This document shows positions 28,077-38,498 of a DNA stretch of 64,000 bases, in pieces (the first letter of the stretch is position 1; every line of letters starts with the position of its first letter). Location of the stretch: positions 236,603-300,602 of the forward strand of contig JAQTXA010000002.1 in the NCBI GenBank assembly GCA_028689025.1. The letters are read 5' to 3'. The DNA is from Aliarcobacter sp. (GTDB lineage Bacteria > Campylobacterota > Campylobacteria > Campylobacterales > Arcobacteraceae). The position numbers and the translations under genes are program-made. Below the pieces are notes generated by a model that saw only the letters and a list, made by a program, of their open reading frames with translations, was not told the DNA's origin and did no database searches.

Positions 28077-29116
28077 AACTATTAGTTTGTGCAATGGAAA
28101 CATCATCAAATATTCACCTAAAAGAGTTAAAAAAGTATTTATCGGATGATGTTGAACTTTTTGGCGTATTTGATAAAGAGCTAGGAAACCCTTTATATGA
28201 TTTAACAGCATTGGCAATTATGGGAATTGTTGATGCAGTTAAAAAACTACGATTTTTCTTCAAATTAAGGGATGAATTAGTAAGCTTAGCTAAAGATTGT
28301 GACAAAGTTTTATTGATGGATAGCTCAGGTTTTAATCTTCCTTTAGCAAAAAAGCTAAGGGAAACTTATCCTAACAAAGAGATTATTTATTATATTCTCC
28401 CACAAGCTTGGGCTTGGAAAAAAGGAAGAGTAGCAAAATTAGAAAAGTATTGTTCAAAACTTTGCTCAATCATTCCTTTTGAGAGTGAAATTTATACTGA
28501 TAAAAATAAAATCACTTATGTTGGACATCCACTTCTAGATGAAATAAAAGATTTTAAAGAAGAATTATCCAATACAAATAAAATTACTTTTATGCCAGGA
28601 AGTAGAAAAACAGAAATCACGAATCTTATGCCAATATTTAAAGAATTAATCAAGAAAATCCCTAATAAGGAGTATATTTTAATAATTCCTGCAAAATTTG
28701 ATGATGAATATATAAAAAAAATATATGGAGATATTTCAAACTTTACCATTTCAAGAAATGCCCATGAAACTCTTAAACAAAGTGAATATGCTTTTATTTG
28801 TTCAGGAACAGCTACGCTTGAAGCAGCACTTATTGGAACTCCATTTACACTTTCATATATTGCAAAAAAACTTGATTTTTTTATAGGAAATCTATTTGTT
28901 AAACTTAACTATGTTGGGCTTGCAAATATCTTTTTTGATAAAATGGGAAAGAAACCCTTGCATAATGAATTTCTACAAGAAAATGTTACATTGGAGAATT
29001 TATTAAATGATTATCAAAATATGGATAAAGAAGAGTTTTTTAATAATTCTAAAATATTAAGAGAATACCTAAAGAATGGAAGTTCTCAAAATGTTGCAAA
29101 GATAATTCAAAACTAA
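28073..29116 (+). CDS. lpxB: Lipid-A-disaccharide synthase
   Basis: This 347-residue glycosyltransferase (GT19) joins UDP-diacylglucosamine and lipid X in lipid A synthesis at the inner membrane. Motifs are YYILPQAWAWKKGRVAKLEK near 105-120, FESEIY near 135, and the C-terminal donor site SGTATLEAALIGTPF near 245-260. The protein is slightly shorter than the E. coli enzyme, as in other Campylobacterota. It is translationally coupled to queH. Confidence 0.95.
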   Translation: MKLLVCAMETSSNIHLKELKKYLSDDVELFGVFDKELGNPLYDLTALAIMGIVDAVKKLRFFFKLRDELVSLAKDCDKVLLMDSSGFNLPLAKKLRETYPNKEIIYYILPQAWAWKKGRVAKLEKYCSKLCSIIPFESEIYTDKNKITYVGHPLLDEIKDFKEELSNTNKITFMPGSRKTEITNLMPIFKELIKKIPNKEYILIIPAKFDDEYIKKIYGDISNFTISRNAHETLKQSEYAFICSGTATLEAALIGTPFTLSYIAKKLDFFIGNLFVKLNYVGLANIFFDKMGKKPLHNEFLQENVTLENLLNDYQNMDKEEFFNNSKILREYLKNGSSQNVAKIIQN

Positions 29117-29128
29117 TTTTTTTTTAGA

Positions 29129-29134
29129 TATAAT
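29129..29134 (+). promoter_or_regulatory. -10 promoter element upstream of fabZ
   Basis: TATAAT in the 51-bp gap between lpxB and fabZ, 34 bases before the fabZ ATG, with a T-rich tract before it. It suggests that fabZ-lpxA-clpX can be transcribed independently. Confidence 0.5.
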
Positions 29135-29167
29135 ATAAGCCATTCAATAAAAAAATCAGGATATTAT

Positions 29168-29611
29168 ATGTTAGATATTATGCAAATTCAAGAGATTCTT
29201 CCTCACAGATACCCAATGTTACTTGTGGATAGAATTACTGATATGGAACTAAAAAAATCTATCAAAGGTTTTAAAAATGTTTCTATTTCAGAACCAGCTT
29301 TTCAAGGACATTTCCCAGGTCATCCAATTTATCCAGGCGTACTTATTTTAGAAGGTATGGCTCAATGTGGTGGTGTTCTAGCTCTTAAGAGTTCAGATTT
29401 ATCAGATGAAGAGATGAAAAATAAAGTAATTTATTTTATGAGTATAGATAAAGCAAAATTTAGAATTCCTGTAAGACCAGGAGATAGATTAGATTACGAA
29501 TTAGAAGTTGTTAGAATGAAAAGTTCTTTAATGACTCTTATAGGAAAAGCCTATGTTGATGGAAAATTAGCAGCAGAAGCAGAATTAAAAGCTATGATAG
29601 TTGATAAATAA
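29168..29611 (+). CDS. fabZ: 3-hydroxyacyl-ACP dehydratase FabZ
   Basis: This 147-residue hot-dog-fold enzyme removes water from 3-hydroxyacyl-ACP in fatty acid elongation. It has the motifs [13 protein letters not shown] near residue 10-22 and [22 protein letters not shown] near 45-65, with the catalytic His and Glu. It precedes lpxA by 19 bp; the lpxA/fabZ pairing is common because both use 3-hydroxyacyl-ACP. Confidence 0.97.
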   Translation: MLDIMQIQEILPHRYPMLLVDRITDMELKKSIKGFKNVSISEPAFQGHFPGHPIYPGVLILEGMAQCGGVLALKSSDLSDEEMKNKVIYFMSIDKAKFRIPVRPGDRLDYELEVVRMKSSLMTLIGKAYVDGKLAAEAELKAMIVDK

Positions 29612-29630
29612 CAAAAATAGGCAAATATAA

Positions 29631-30413
29631 ATGAACAATATTCATAAAACAGCAATAATTGAAGAAGGTGCACAACTAGGTGATAATATCACTATTGGTG
29701 CTTTTACAATTATTGGAAAAGATGTAAAAATTGGTGATGGAACAGTTATTCATTCTCATACGCTAATTGAAGGTAAAACAACTATTGGTAAAAATAATCA
29801 CATTTTTTCTCATGCTGCAATAGGAAGTATTCCTCAAGATTTAAAATTCAATGGTGAAGATGTTGAATTAATTATTGGTGACAATAATAAAATAAGAGAA
29901 TTTACTCTGTTTAATCCAGGAACTATCGGTGGTGGTTCAGTTACTAGAATTGGAAATAATAATCTATTTATGGGATATACTCACGTTGCCCATGATTGTA
30001 TTATTGGAGACCATTGTATTTTTGCAAATGGAGCAACACTAGCAGGTCACGTTGAGTGTGCTGATTATGTAGTTGTTGGTGGATTAACACCTATTCATCA
30101 ATTTTGTAAACTAGGAACTCAAGTAATGGTTGGTGGTGCATCAGCTGTTGCTCAAGATATTCCTCCTTTTTGTTTAGCAGAAGGAAATAAAGCAGTTTTA
30201 AGAGGTCTTAACTTAACTGGTTTAAGAAGAAGATTTGAAAATAGAGAAGATATTGATGCGATAAAATCTGCTTACAAAGAACTGTTTGAATTAGGGAAAC
30301 CTCTTCAAGAAGTAGCGCGTGAGTTATTTGAAACAAGTGAAAATAAACATGTAAAAGAATTAGCTAGTTTTGTATTAAATACAAAACGTGGTATTCCTTT
30401 TAACAGAAAGTAA
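29631..30413 (+). CDS. lpxA: UDP-N-acetylglucosamine acyltransferase LpxA
   Basis: This 260-residue protein catalyses the first step of lipid A synthesis. It is a left-handed beta helix of hexapeptide repeats (residues 1-190; for example IIEEGAQLGDNITIGAFTII) with the catalytic histidine in GYTHVAHDCIIG, and a helical C-terminal domain. It lies in the fabZ-lpxA-clpX unit, 12 bp before clpX. Confidence 0.97.
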   Translation: MNNIHKTAIIEEGAQLGDNITIGAFTIIGKDVKIGDGTVIHSHTLIEGKTTIGKNNHIFSHAAIGSIPQDLKFNGEDVELIIGDNNKIREFTLFNPGTIGGGSVTRIGNNNLFMGYTHVAHDCIIGDHCIFANGATLAGHVECADYVVVGGLTPIHQFCKLGTQVMVGGASAVAQDIPPFCLAEGNKAVLRGLNLTGLRRRFENREDIDAIKSAYKELFELGKPLQEVARELFETSENKHVKELASFVLNTKRGIPFNRK

Positions 30414-30425
30414 GATAGGTAGAAA

Positions 30426-31646
30426 ATGAGTAAGATTATATGTGATTTTTGTGGAACAACGGACACTAAAGACAATCCAGTAATTGCTGGAGATAACGCT
30501 TGTATTTGTAAAGCTTGTGTTACAGCTGCAAATGAAATAATGAGTGGAAATCTTCCAATAGAAGAAATAGATAATAAAATCACTCCAACAGAAGCTAAAG
30601 AGATTAAAATTAAAACTCCAGCTGAACTAAAAAAAATATTGGATGAATATGTAATAGGACAAGATAGAGCTAAAAAAGTTCTATCAGTTGCTGTGTATAA
30701 TCACTACAAAAGAATTTTTAGACACAATGAAATTGATGATGATACAGAATTAAATAAATCAAATGTTCTTTTAATTGGACCAACAGGTTCTGGAAAAACG
30801 CTACTTGCTCAAACTATTTCTAAATATCTTGATGTTCCTTTAGCAATTGCTGATGCTACTTCTTTAACTGAAGCTGGATATGTTGGTGATGATGTTGAGA
30901 ATGTTGTAACAAGACTTGTTCAAGCAGCTGATGGAGACATCAAAAAAGCAGAACGAGGAATTATTTTCATTGATGAAGTTGATAAAGTTGCACGTATGAG
31001 TGAAAATAGATCAATTACTAGAGATGTTTCAGGAGAGGGAGTTCAACAAGCTTTATTAAAAATTGTTGAAGGTGCTGTTGTAAATGTTCCACCAAAAGGT
31101 GGAAGAAAACATCCTGGTCAAGATGCACTTCAAGTTGATACTACAAATATTCTATTTATTTGTGGTGGAGCTTTTGATGGACTTGAAGATATTATCAAGA
31201 AAAAACAAGGTGCAAATGTACTTGGATTTAATCAAGATAAAAAAGGCAAAAATGACCACGATAAAGTTTTATCAAAAGTAGAAGCAGATGATTTAGTAAA
31301 ATATGGTTTAATTCCTGAATTAATAGGAAGACTTCATATGGTTGCAACTTTAAATGAAATAACAGAAGATGATATGGTTCATATTTTAACTGAGCCAAAA
31401 AATGCATTAATTAAACAATATATCAAACTTTTCCAAATGGATGATGTTAAATTAGAATTTGAAAAAGATGCACTAAAAGAGTTAGCAAAACTAGCAATTA
31501 TTAGAAAAACTGGTGCAAGAGGATTAAGATCAATTTTAGAAGATATAATGTTAGATATAATGTTTGATCTTCCAAAATATAAAAATAAAACTATTACTAT
31601 TTCAAAAGAAGTTGTTCTTAAAACTAAAGAACCAAAAGTAGCATAA
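30426..31646 (+). CDS. clpX: ATP-dependent Clp protease ATP-binding subunit ClpX
   Basis: This 406-residue unfoldase works with ClpP. An N-terminal zinc-binding domain (C7, C10 and a C-x2-C pair near 30) is followed by an AAA+ module: Walker [15 protein letters not shown] near 117, Walker [10 protein letters not shown] near 180, and the IGF-type loop region [10 protein letters not shown] (near 260). The pore and sensor-2 ARGLRSI motifs are present. Confidence 0.97.
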   Translation: MSKIICDFCGTTDTKDNPVIAGDNACICKACVTAANEIMSGNLPIEEIDNKITPTEAKEIKIKTPAELKKILDEYVIGQDRAKKVLSVAVYNHYKRIFRHNEIDDDTELNKSNVLLIGPTGSGKTLLAQTISKYLDVPLAIADATSLTEAGYVGDDVENVVTRLVQAADGDIKKAERGIIFIDEVDKVARMSENRSITRDVSGEGVQQALLKIVEGAVVNVPPKGGRKHPGQDALQVDTTNILFICGGAFDGLEDIIKKKQGANVLGFNQDKKGKNDHDKVLSKVEADDLVKYGLIPELIGRLHMVATLNEITEDDMVHILTEPKNALIKQYIKLFQMDDVKLEFEKDALKELAKLAIIRKTGARGLRSILEDIMLDIMFDLPKYKNKTITISKEVVLKTKEPKVA

Positions 31647-31659
31647 AAAGGATATAAAC

Positions 31660-32691
31660 GTGTTTTTAGATAAATTAATAGGTCTTTTTTCAAGTGATAT
31701 GGCAATTGACTTGGGAACTGCAAATACAATCGTTTCTGTAAGAGGAAAAGGAATTATCATTAATGAGCCATCAGTTGTTGCGGTTCAAAGTGATAGACAT
31801 GGTAAAGATAGAATTTTAGCTGTTGGTCAAGAAGCTAAACAGATGATTGGAAAAACTCCTTTAAATATTCAAGCGGTTCGTCCAATGCAAGATGGAGTTA
31901 TTGCTGACTTTGAGATGACTGAAAGAATGATTAGATATTTTATCGAAAAAGCACACTCTAGAAAATCTTTTATTAGACCTAGAATTATCATTTGTATTCC
32001 TTATGGAATTACTCAAGTTGAGAAAAAAGCAGTTGAAGAATCAGCAATGAGCGCAGGTGCAAGAGAAGTATTCTTAGTTGAAGAACCAATGGCTGCGGCT
32101 ATTGGTGCTGGAATTCCAGTATCTGATCCATCTGGTTATGTGATTGTTGATATTGGTGGAGGAACTACGGAGATTGGTGTTACTTCTCTTGGTGGTTTAG
32201 TTTTATGCAAATCTATAAAAGTTGCTGGTGATAAATTTGATAAATCTATTATTGAGCATGTTAGACAAAACTACAATTTATTTATTGGTGAAAGAACTGC
32301 TGAAAATATCAAAATTGAAATTGGAACTGCAATAAAACTTGATACTGAATTAAAAATGAAAGTAAAAGGTAGAGATAACTCTGGATTACTTTCAACTATT
32401 GAATTAGGAAGTGAAGGTGTTAGAATTGCAATAAAAGAACCTCTTAAAGAGATTGTTTCAGCAATTAAAAGTGTGTTAGAAAATATGCCACCAGATTTAG
32501 CAAGTGATATTGTTGACAATGGTGTTATTATCACAGGTGGTGGTGCATTAATTAGAGGACTAGACACTTATCTAGCTGATATAATCAAACTTCCTGTAAG
32601 AATTGCTGATGAGCCTTTATTATCAGTTGCATACGGTACAAGTCAAGTACTAGACCAAGCAGAGCTACTAAAACTAATAACTAATGCGTAA
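31660..32691 (+). CDS. mreB: Rod shape-determining protein MreB
   Basis: This 343-residue actin-like protein organises lateral cell wall synthesis. ATP-binding motifs are IDLGTANTIV near residue 17, VDIGGGTTEIGV near 165, and NGVIITGGGALIRGL near 290. It starts with GTG and an AAAAGGA ribosome binding site 10 bases before. Its last codons overlap the mreC start. Confidence 0.97.
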   Translation: MFLDKLIGLFSSDMAIDLGTANTIVSVRGKGIIINEPSVVAVQSDRHGKDRILAVGQEAKQMIGKTPLNIQAVRPMQDGVIADFEMTERMIRYFIEKAHSRKSFIRPRIIICIPYGITQVEKKAVEESAMSAGAREVFLVEEPMAAAIGAGIPVSDPSGYVIVDIGGGTTEIGVTSLGGLVLCKSIKVAGDKFDKSIIEHVRQNYNLFIGERTAENIKIEIGTAIKLDTELKMKVKGRDNSGLLSTIELGSEGVRIAIKEPLKEIVSAIKSVLENMPPDLASDIVDNGVIITGGGALIRGLDTYLADIIKLPVRIADEPLLSVAYGTSQVLDQAELLKLITNA

Positions 32692-33511
32692 ATTCATTTT
32701 TGCATTTCTTTTTATACTTGCAGGTTTATCTTATCTTTTTAAGATAGATGAACTGCTCGTTAATAAATTTACTTTTTTTAATGATATTAAGACCTCTTAT
32801 ATAAATAAGGTAATTAATATTTCTACAACAATTGAAAAATATTTTGATCAAGCAAATACTATAGAAAAATTGAAAATTGAAAATGGTGAATTAAAAGAGT
32901 ACAAAATATTATATGCAACTGCACAAAATCAATTAAATGCACTAAAAGAATTTTTAGCAAATGTAGATATTCCAGAAAATAAAGCAAAAATTGAACTGGT
33001 AAAAGTTCTTTCATATATAAATTACAGTGATTTTACAAAAGTGTGGTTAGATAAAAAAGTAGAAGATGATTCTATTTCTGGACTCATTACAGATAATTAT
33101 TCAGCGGGAATAGTTGTAAATAAAAATGGTCAAGCTGTTGGTTTATTAAATGGAAATAAAGATTGTTCTTACGCTGTATATATTGGAGAAGGAAAAGCTC
33201 CAGGAATTATTGTTGCAGCAGATACTCAAGATGAACTGCAAATAAAATTTATTCCAATTTGGGCAGATATAAATAAAGGTGATGAAGTTATAACTTCAGG
33301 AATGGATAATATCTTTTTTGAAGGTTTAAAAGTGGGAAGAGTTACAGAAGTTTCAAATCTTGCTGACATGAAAGTGGCAACTGTAAAATCTTATGTTAAT
33401 GTTTTAAAGAAAAAATATTTTTATACTTATAAAAATAGTGGTCAATTTACAAATTATAATTTAGAAAAAAACAATACTAACAAAAAGGAAGATATTCCTG
33501 AAGACAATTAA
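32684..33511 (+). CDS. mreC: Rod shape-determining protein MreC
   Basis: This 275-residue periplasmic protein is anchored by an N-terminal helix (FIFAFLFILAGLSYLF). A coiled coil (about 50-95; EKLKIENGELKEYKILYATAQNQLNALKEFL) precedes beta domains. The protein scaffolds the elongasome between MreB and MreD/RodA. It overlaps mreB by 8 bp. The C-terminus is Asn/Lys/Glu-rich. No mreD follows directly; the next gene is on the other strand. Confidence 0.9.
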   Translation: MRKFIFAFLFILAGLSYLFKIDELLVNKFTFFNDIKTSYINKVINISTTIEKYFDQANTIEKLKIENGELKEYKILYATAQNQLNALKEFLANVDIPENKAKIELVKVLSYINYSDFTKVWLDKKVEDDSISGLITDNYSAGIVVNKNGQAVGLLNGNKDCSYAVYIGEGKAPGIIVAADTQDELQIKFIPIWADINKGDEVITSGMDNIFFEGLKVGRVTEVSNLADMKVATVKSYVNVLKKKYFYTYKNSGQFTNYNLEKNNTNKKEDIPEDN

Positions 33512-33525
33512 AAATAAAACTCCTT

Positions 33526-34146
33526 TTAATAGTTAGCCATAATTTTATCTACATCACTCCAAGACAATCCCTCTTTTTTATTTTTAGCTGGTTTAAACAT
33601 ATTATAAATATATCTTGCAAACATATCTGTTTCAAGATTTACTTTTGTTCCAACTTTATAGTTTTTAAATAGTGTATTTTTTACTGTATGTGGAATTATT
33701 GTAAGCCTAAAAGAGTCTTCCATAACTTCATTTACAGTAAGAGAAACTCCATCAATAGTTACACTTCCTTTTGGAATAATGTATTTTGAATATTCACTTG
33801 GTAATGAGATAAAAAAATCAGTTGAATTTCCGTTTGACTTAATAGATTTGATTGTTCCTAAACAATCCACATGACCTTGAACAATATGACCTTCAAATCT
33901 ATCACCCATCATCATCGCGGGTTCCATATGTACTTCGTTTTTATAGTTTTCCATTGCAAGAATTTTTTGTGATTCTGGTGAAAGCTCAACCGTAAATGTA
34001 TCACTTGTAACTTTTACAACAGTTAAACAAGCACCATTTATGGCTATTGAATCTCCAATTTTTGGATTGTAAATTGCCGTTAGTGTCAAAAAATTGTTTT
34101 TAAAACTAACAACTTTTGCCATCTCTCTTATAAGTCCTGTAAACAC
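33526..34146 (-). CDS. ribE: Riboflavin synthase alpha chain
   Basis: This 206-residue protein converts two 6,7-dimethyl-8-ribityllumazines into riboflavin. It has the tandem lumazine-binding repeats: FTGLIREMAKVVSF at the N-terminus with GDSIAINGACLTV (near 31-43), and FEGHIVQGHVDCLGTIKS (near 85-100) with KGSVTIDGVSLTVNEV (near 130). The C-terminal 15 residues are unconserved. It is convergent with mreC and divergent from mnmG. Confidence 0.95.
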   Translation of the reverse strand: MFTGLIREMAKVVSFKNNFLTLTAIYNPKIGDSIAINGACLTVVKVTSDTFTVELSPESQKILAMENYKNEVHMEPAMMMGDRFEGHIVQGHVDCLGTIKSIKSNGNSTDFFISLPSEYSKYIIPKGSVTIDGVSLTVNEVMEDSFRLTIIPHTVKNTLFKNYKVGTKVNLETDMFARYIYNMFKPAKNKKEGLSWSDVDKIMANY

Positions 34147-34173
34147 TTAAAAAACCTTTTGATATATTTTAGG

Positions 34174-34179
34174 TATAAT
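34174..34179 (+). promoter_or_regulatory. -10 promoter element for mnmG
   Basis: TATAAT 125 bases before the mnmG ATG. The long leader it implies contains the hairpin at 34221-34264. Confidence 0.5.
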
Positions 34180-34220
34180 ATCGAAAAATTGTTAAGAAGC
34201 TAATTTTAACTACTTTTCGC

Positions 34221-34264
34221 AAATTTCTTAGATAAGTGGAAGAAAACATTTATCTAAGAAATTT
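34221..34264 (+). promoter_or_regulatory. 15-bp hairpin in the mnmG leader
   Basis: A perfect inverted repeat (34221-34235 with 34250-34264; arm AAATTTCTTAGATAA) and a 14-base loop, located between the -10 element and mnmG, ahead of the AAGGA ribosome binding site. There is no T-run after it, so it is not a simple terminator. It could be a leader structure or a protein-binding palindrome. Confidence 0.5.
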
Positions 34265-34303
34265 CCCAAATATGAAATCACAAAAAAATATATAAGGAAC
34301 AAT

Positions 34304-36175
34304 ATGGATTATGATGTAATTGTTGTTGGTGGTGGTCATGCAGGAATTGAAGCCTCACTAGCAAGTGCAAGAATGGGTAAAAAGACTCTTCTAATTACTA
34401 TGTTAGTAGAGCAAATAGGAGCAGCAAGTTGTAACCCAGCAGTAGGAGGTCTTGCAAAAGGTCACTTAGTGCGAGAACTTGATGCAATCGGTGGAGAAAT
34501 GGGACTTTGTACTGATACAGCAGGTATTCAATTTAGAATATTAAATGCCTCAAAAGGTGCAGCGGTTCAAGGAAGTCGAGCTCAAATTGATATGGATAAA
34601 TATAGAGAGTATATGAGAAAAGTTTGTCATAATACTCCTAATTTAGAAGTATATCAAGATGAAGTATCTTCACTATTAGTAAATGATAAAAATGAAGTAT
34701 ACGGAGTTAAAACAAAACTAACTGAACAATTCACTTCTAAAAAAGTTATCATAACAACTGGTACTTTTATGAGAGGACTTATTCACATTGGTGAAAATAG
34801 ATATGATGCAGGACGAGCTTGGGAATTACCATCTAGCACACTTTCAATTCAATTAAAAGAGTTAGGTTTAAATGTTGGAAGATTAAAAACTGGAACTCCA
34901 TCAAGAATTGATGCAAACTCTATTGATTTTTCATCTATGGATATGCATGGTGGAGACGTTAATCCATCACCTTTTTCTTTTAGAACAGACAAATCGAAGT
35001 TTTCACCAACACAATTTCCTTGTTATATCACATATACAAATTTAGCTACCCATGAAAAAATATCTTCAAACTTCTATAGAGCACCACTTTTTACAGGTCA
35101 AATAGAAGGATTGGGGCCTAGATATTGCCCAAGTATTGAAGATAAAGTAAATAGATTTAGTGAAAGAGATAGACATCAACTATTTTTAGAACCTCAAACT
35201 GCAATGTGTACAGAGTATTATATAAATGGTCTTAGTACATCTTTACCAATTGATGTTCAAAAAGATATGATTCACTCAATAAAAGGTCTTGAAAATGCGA
35301 AAATTGTTAGATATGGATATGCAATTGAGTATGATTATATTGACCCAACCGAATTAAAACATACACTTGAAACTAAAAAACTAAAAAACCTTTATAATGC
35401 TGGACAAATAAATGCAACAACAGGTTATGAAGAAGCAGCAGCGCAAGGATTAATGGCAGGAATTAATGCAGCACTTGCAATTGATGAAAAAGAACCATTT
35501 ATTCTAAGACGAGATGAAGCTTATATTGGAGTTTTAATTGATGATTTAGTTACAAAAGGAACTAATGAACCATATAGAATGTTCACTTCACGAGCTGAAT
35601 ATAGACTTCTTTTAAGAGAAGAAAATGCTGATTTGAGATTATCACAATATGGTCATAATTTTGGGCTAATAGATGATAATACAATGGCAAAAGTAGAAAA
35701 TAAAAGAAAAGTTATAGATGAAGCAATTGAATTTATGGCAAATGAATGGGTAACTTCAAAAAAAGAGACTTTAGAACTACTTGAAGCAATTGGTGAAGAA
35801 AAAATCAATGATAAAGTTTTACTTGTAGATTTAATCGGTAGAAACACTATTGATGCACCAAAATTTGACAAATTAGTTCCTAGTCTTGCTTCTATTGATG
35901 AATATTTAAAAGAGCAAATAATTATTGAAGCAAAATATTATAGATATATTCAAAAACAACAAAAACAAATTGAAAAAATGAAGAAAATGTTAAAAGCAAC
36001 AATCCCTGAAAACTTCTCTTTCAAAGGTCTTGCTGGACTATCAAATGAAGTTATAGAAAAACTTGAAAAACATAGACCACCAACACTATTTAATGCGAGT
36101 TTAATTTCTGGAATTACCCCAGCAGCTTTGGATATTATTCATTTAAATATAAATATTAAGCAAAAAGAGGCTTAA
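34304..36175 (+). CDS. mnmG: tRNA uridine-5-carboxymethylaminomethyl modification enzyme MnmG
   Basis: This 623-residue FAD enzyme, with MnmE, modifies U34 in tRNAs. The FAD motif [19 protein letters not shown] lies near residue 6-24, [23 protein letters not shown] near 45-68, and [25 protein letters not shown] near 365-390. The length matches the family. The next gene starts 1 base after its stop. Confidence 0.97.
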   Translation: MDYDVIVVGGGHAGIEASLASARMGKKTLLITMLVEQIGAASCNPAVGGLAKGHLVRELDAIGGEMGLCTDTAGIQFRILNASKGAAVQGSRAQIDMDKYREYMRKVCHNTPNLEVYQDEVSSLLVNDKNEVYGVKTKLTEQFTSKKVIITTGTFMRGLIHIGENRYDAGRAWELPSSTLSIQLKELGLNVGRLKTGTPSRIDANSIDFSSMDMHGGDVNPSPFSFRTDKSKFSPTQFPCYITYTNLATHEKISSNFYRAPLFTGQIEGLGPRYCPSIEDKVNRFSERDRHQLFLEPQTAMCTEYYINGLSTSLPIDVQKDMIHSIKGLENAKIVRYGYAIEYDYIDPTELKHTLETKKLKNLYNAGQINATTGYEEAAAQGLMAGINAALAIDEKEPFILRRDEAYIGVLIDDLVTKGTNEPYRMFTSRAEYRLLLREENADLRLSQYGHNFGLIDDNTMAKVENKRKVIDEAIEFMANEWVTSKKETLELLEAIGEEKINDKVLLVDLIGRNTIDAPKFDKLVPSLASIDEYLKEQIIIEAKYYRYIQKQQKQIEKMKKMLKATIPENFSFKGLAGLSNEVIEKLEKHRPPTLFNASLISGITPAALDIIHLNINIKQKEA

Positions 36176-36176
36176 T

Positions 36177-37013
36177 ATGCAAGTTTATTTATATGCCAAA
36201 AGTGGGCATACAGTAGGACTTGAAGCCACAAAAAGATGTGCGGCAATTGCAAATGCTTTAAAAGAGTTTGACCCAATTTTGTGTACAAGTGATTTTAGAG
36301 CAGGAGCTTTTGCAAAAGATAATCTTGGTGTTAAAAAATATGTAAACATTGATGTTGTAAGAAATCTCCATAATATTATGCATAGAAGAGATATTCTAAT
36401 TTACGATACTCCTGAAGCAAATGAAGAAATGAAAGCAGATATGAAAGAATTTTGTACTTTGCTTTATGGAATAGATGAAGAGTTATCAGGAATTATAGTT
36501 GATGAATCTATCTATAAAAAAAATGAAACTCCAAATCTTGAAAAAACTATATTTTTTGGAGATGATGACTATAATAATCTTTTTTTAGAAATGATAAAAG
36601 ACTCTGAAAAATTTGATATAAATCTTTTAATGGGTCACTATTTCTTTTTAGGGAATGAAAAAATATTTGTTAATCATTTTTCAAATGTAATTGATGAAGA
36701 AGAGTATGTACAAACAATTCAAAATTCAAAATATCTATTAACAACTTCTCTTCAAACTGCACTTGAATCCCTTGCCTGTGGCAATTATCCCGTATTATTT
36801 AAAAGAGTGGATAAAAGTTATGATGAAACATTAATTCAAAAATTAAATCTTCCAATTATAGAATCTACAAATTTAAAAGAATTACTCAATCAATTTGAAA
36901 CAGTTATAAAAAGTTATCCAATAATCACTAATTTTAAAATCCTAAACTTAGATACAATGGTTTCTGAAATAAAAGAAAAAATAGAATTATATAAAAAGTT
37001 AACGATAATATAA
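36177..37013 (+). CDS. Conserved protein with GT-B/PseG-like features
   Basis: This 278-residue soluble protein is not assigned to a family with confidence. The N-terminal part (GHTVGLEATKRCAAIANALKEFDPILCTSDFRAGAFAKDNLG) looks like the acceptor domain of MurG/PseG-type GT-B proteins. The C-terminal part (KYLLTTSLQTALESLACGNYPVLFKRVD) resembles the end of such donor sites. It is directly downstream of mnmG and probably co-transcribed. A sugar-nucleotide role is a guess. Confidence 0.55.
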   Translation: MQVYLYAKSGHTVGLEATKRCAAIANALKEFDPILCTSDFRAGAFAKDNLGVKKYVNIDVVRNLHNIMHRRDILIYDTPEANEEMKADMKEFCTLLYGIDEELSGIIVDESIYKKNETPNLEKTIFFGDDDYNNLFLEMIKDSEKFDINLLMGHYFFLGNEKIFVNHFSNVIDEEEYVQTIQNSKYLLTTSLQTALESLACGNYPVLFKRVDKSYDETLIQKLNLPIIESTNLKELLNQFETVIKSYPIITNFKILNLDTMVSEIKEKIELYKKLTII

Positions 37014-37044
37014 CTCTTGCAAATATTTAATCATAATTAAATCT

Positions 37045-37050
37045 TATAAT
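37045..37050 (+). promoter_or_regulatory. -10 promoter element for ccoG
   Basis: TATAAT 62 bases before the ccoG ATG. The leader contains a second AT-rich block at about 37060-37080. Confidence 0.4.
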
Positions 37051-37111
37051 TATTTATGCAAATTATAAGGTTGCTTTATATAGAATTAAAAAAAATTATA
37101 AAGGTTTTATA

Positions 37112-38494
37112 ATGAATGAACAAAATGAGTTTTTAAATAAAACTCCTTACAGATACAGAAGATATGTTGGTTATATGATTGCCAGTATTGTTGCGTTGAG
37201 TTTACCTTTTATAAGAATTGATGGAAATCATATTTTTCTACTCTCTTTTGATAAAAAACAGTTACATCTTTTAGGTGTAGCTTTTGATATGCAAGAGTTA
37301 TACTTAATGCCTTTTTTATTAATGCTTCTATTTTTAGGAATTTTTGCAGCAACTTCACTTGGAGGAAGAGCTTGGTGTGGGTGGGCTTGTCCTCAAACAA
37401 TCTTTAGGGTAATTTATAGAGATTTAATTGAATCTTGGCTTTTAGGTTTAAGAAGAATAAAAAATAAACAGAAAGAGCCTGACTTATCAAAAGCTCAAAA
37501 TAAAACAAAAAAAGTTGTAGGTATTATACTTTGGGCTTTACTTGCGCTAATTGCAGCATCTGATTTTATGTGGTTTTTTGTTCCACCTGAAGATTTTCTA
37601 GCTTATTTACAAGATCCAACTGAACATCTATTTTTAATCGGTTTTGTTTTAGCAATTGCGGCATTTTTAGTTTATGATGTTGTATTTTTAAAAGAAGATT
37701 TCTGTGTTTATATCTGTCCTTATTCAAGAGTTCAATCTGTTTTATATGATAATGATACATATCAAGCAATTTACTCTACAAATAGAGGTGGAGAGATTTA
37801 TAATGACCATAAAGAAAAAATCATTTTTAAAGCAAAAGATTTGCCAGATTCTGCAAATGAATGTACAACATGTGAATCGTGTGTAACGGTTTGTCCAACA
37901 CATATTGACATTAGAAAAGGTTTACAACTTGAATGTATAAACTGTTTAGAGTGTGTTGATGCATGTACTTCAGTAATGGGGAAATTAGGTCGTCCTTCAC
38001 TTGTTCAATGGTCAAGTACAAATTCAATAAAAAATAATCTACCTACAAAAATGATTAGAAGATCAACTATTATGTATTTTGTTGCATTAGTTGTTGTTAT
38101 TGGATTACTATTCTTAATGGGTGGTGAAAAAGAACATATGCTTTTAAATGTAAATAAAACAACTGAATTATATAAAGTTAAAGAGAATCATGTAGTTAGT
38201 AATAATTTTCTATTATTATTCCAAAATACAGAGTCAAAAACATTAACTTATGATTTAGAAATTGTAGATCATTCAGATATCAAAATTAAAAGATTTGAGC
38301 CATTTACATTAAGTCCTGGCAAACTTGCAAAAAAAGTTGTTATTCTTGAAACAGATAAAATTTTAGTAAGTGACAAAGTTAAAGATACACCAATAACGGT
38401 TACCATAAAAGCTTTTGCAAAAGAAGATCCAGAAAATGTTGTAGTTTACAGAAAAGCCGTATTTATCTATCCTAGATTAGACGAACTTAAATAA
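37112..38494 (+). CDS. ccoG: Cytochrome c oxidase accessory protein CcoG (FixG/RdxA)
   Basis: This 460-residue membrane iron-sulfur protein is needed for assembly of cbb3-type oxidase (copper reduction). Features in order: transmembrane helices; GGRAWCGWACPQTIFR near residue 85-100; CVYICPYSRVQSVLYD near 200; and two ferredoxin motifs, CTTCESCVTVCPTHIDIRKG and CINCLECVDACTSVMGKLGRP, near 250-290. A last helix is followed by a periplasmic Ig-like domain (about 345-460). Confidence 0.95.
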   Translation: MNEQNEFLNKTPYRYRRYVGYMIASIVALSLPFIRIDGNHIFLLSFDKKQLHLLGVAFDMQELYLMPFLLMLLFLGIFAATSLGGRAWCGWACPQTIFRVIYRDLIESWLLGLRRIKNKQKEPDLSKAQNKTKKVVGIILWALLALIAASDFMWFFVPPEDFLAYLQDPTEHLFLIGFVLAIAAFLVYDVVFLKEDFCVYICPYSRVQSVLYDNDTYQAIYSTNRGGEIYNDHKEKIIFKAKDLPDSANECTTCESCVTVCPTHIDIRKGLQLECINCLECVDACTSVMGKLGRPSLVQWSSTNSIKNNLPTKMIRRSTIMYFVALVVVIGLLFLMGGEKEHMLLNVNKTTELYKVKENHVVSNNFLLLFQNTESKTLTYDLEIVDHSDIKIKRFEPFTLSPGKLAKKVVILETDKILVSDKVKDTPITVTIKAFAKEDPENVVVYRKAVFIYPRLDELK

Positions 38495-38498
38495 TTAT

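Noticed and set aside
32271..32567. 98-residue minus-strand ORF inside mreB
   Set aside because: It is antisense to a strongly conserved gene and has Ser/Leu/Ile-rich shadow composition without a ribosome binding site.
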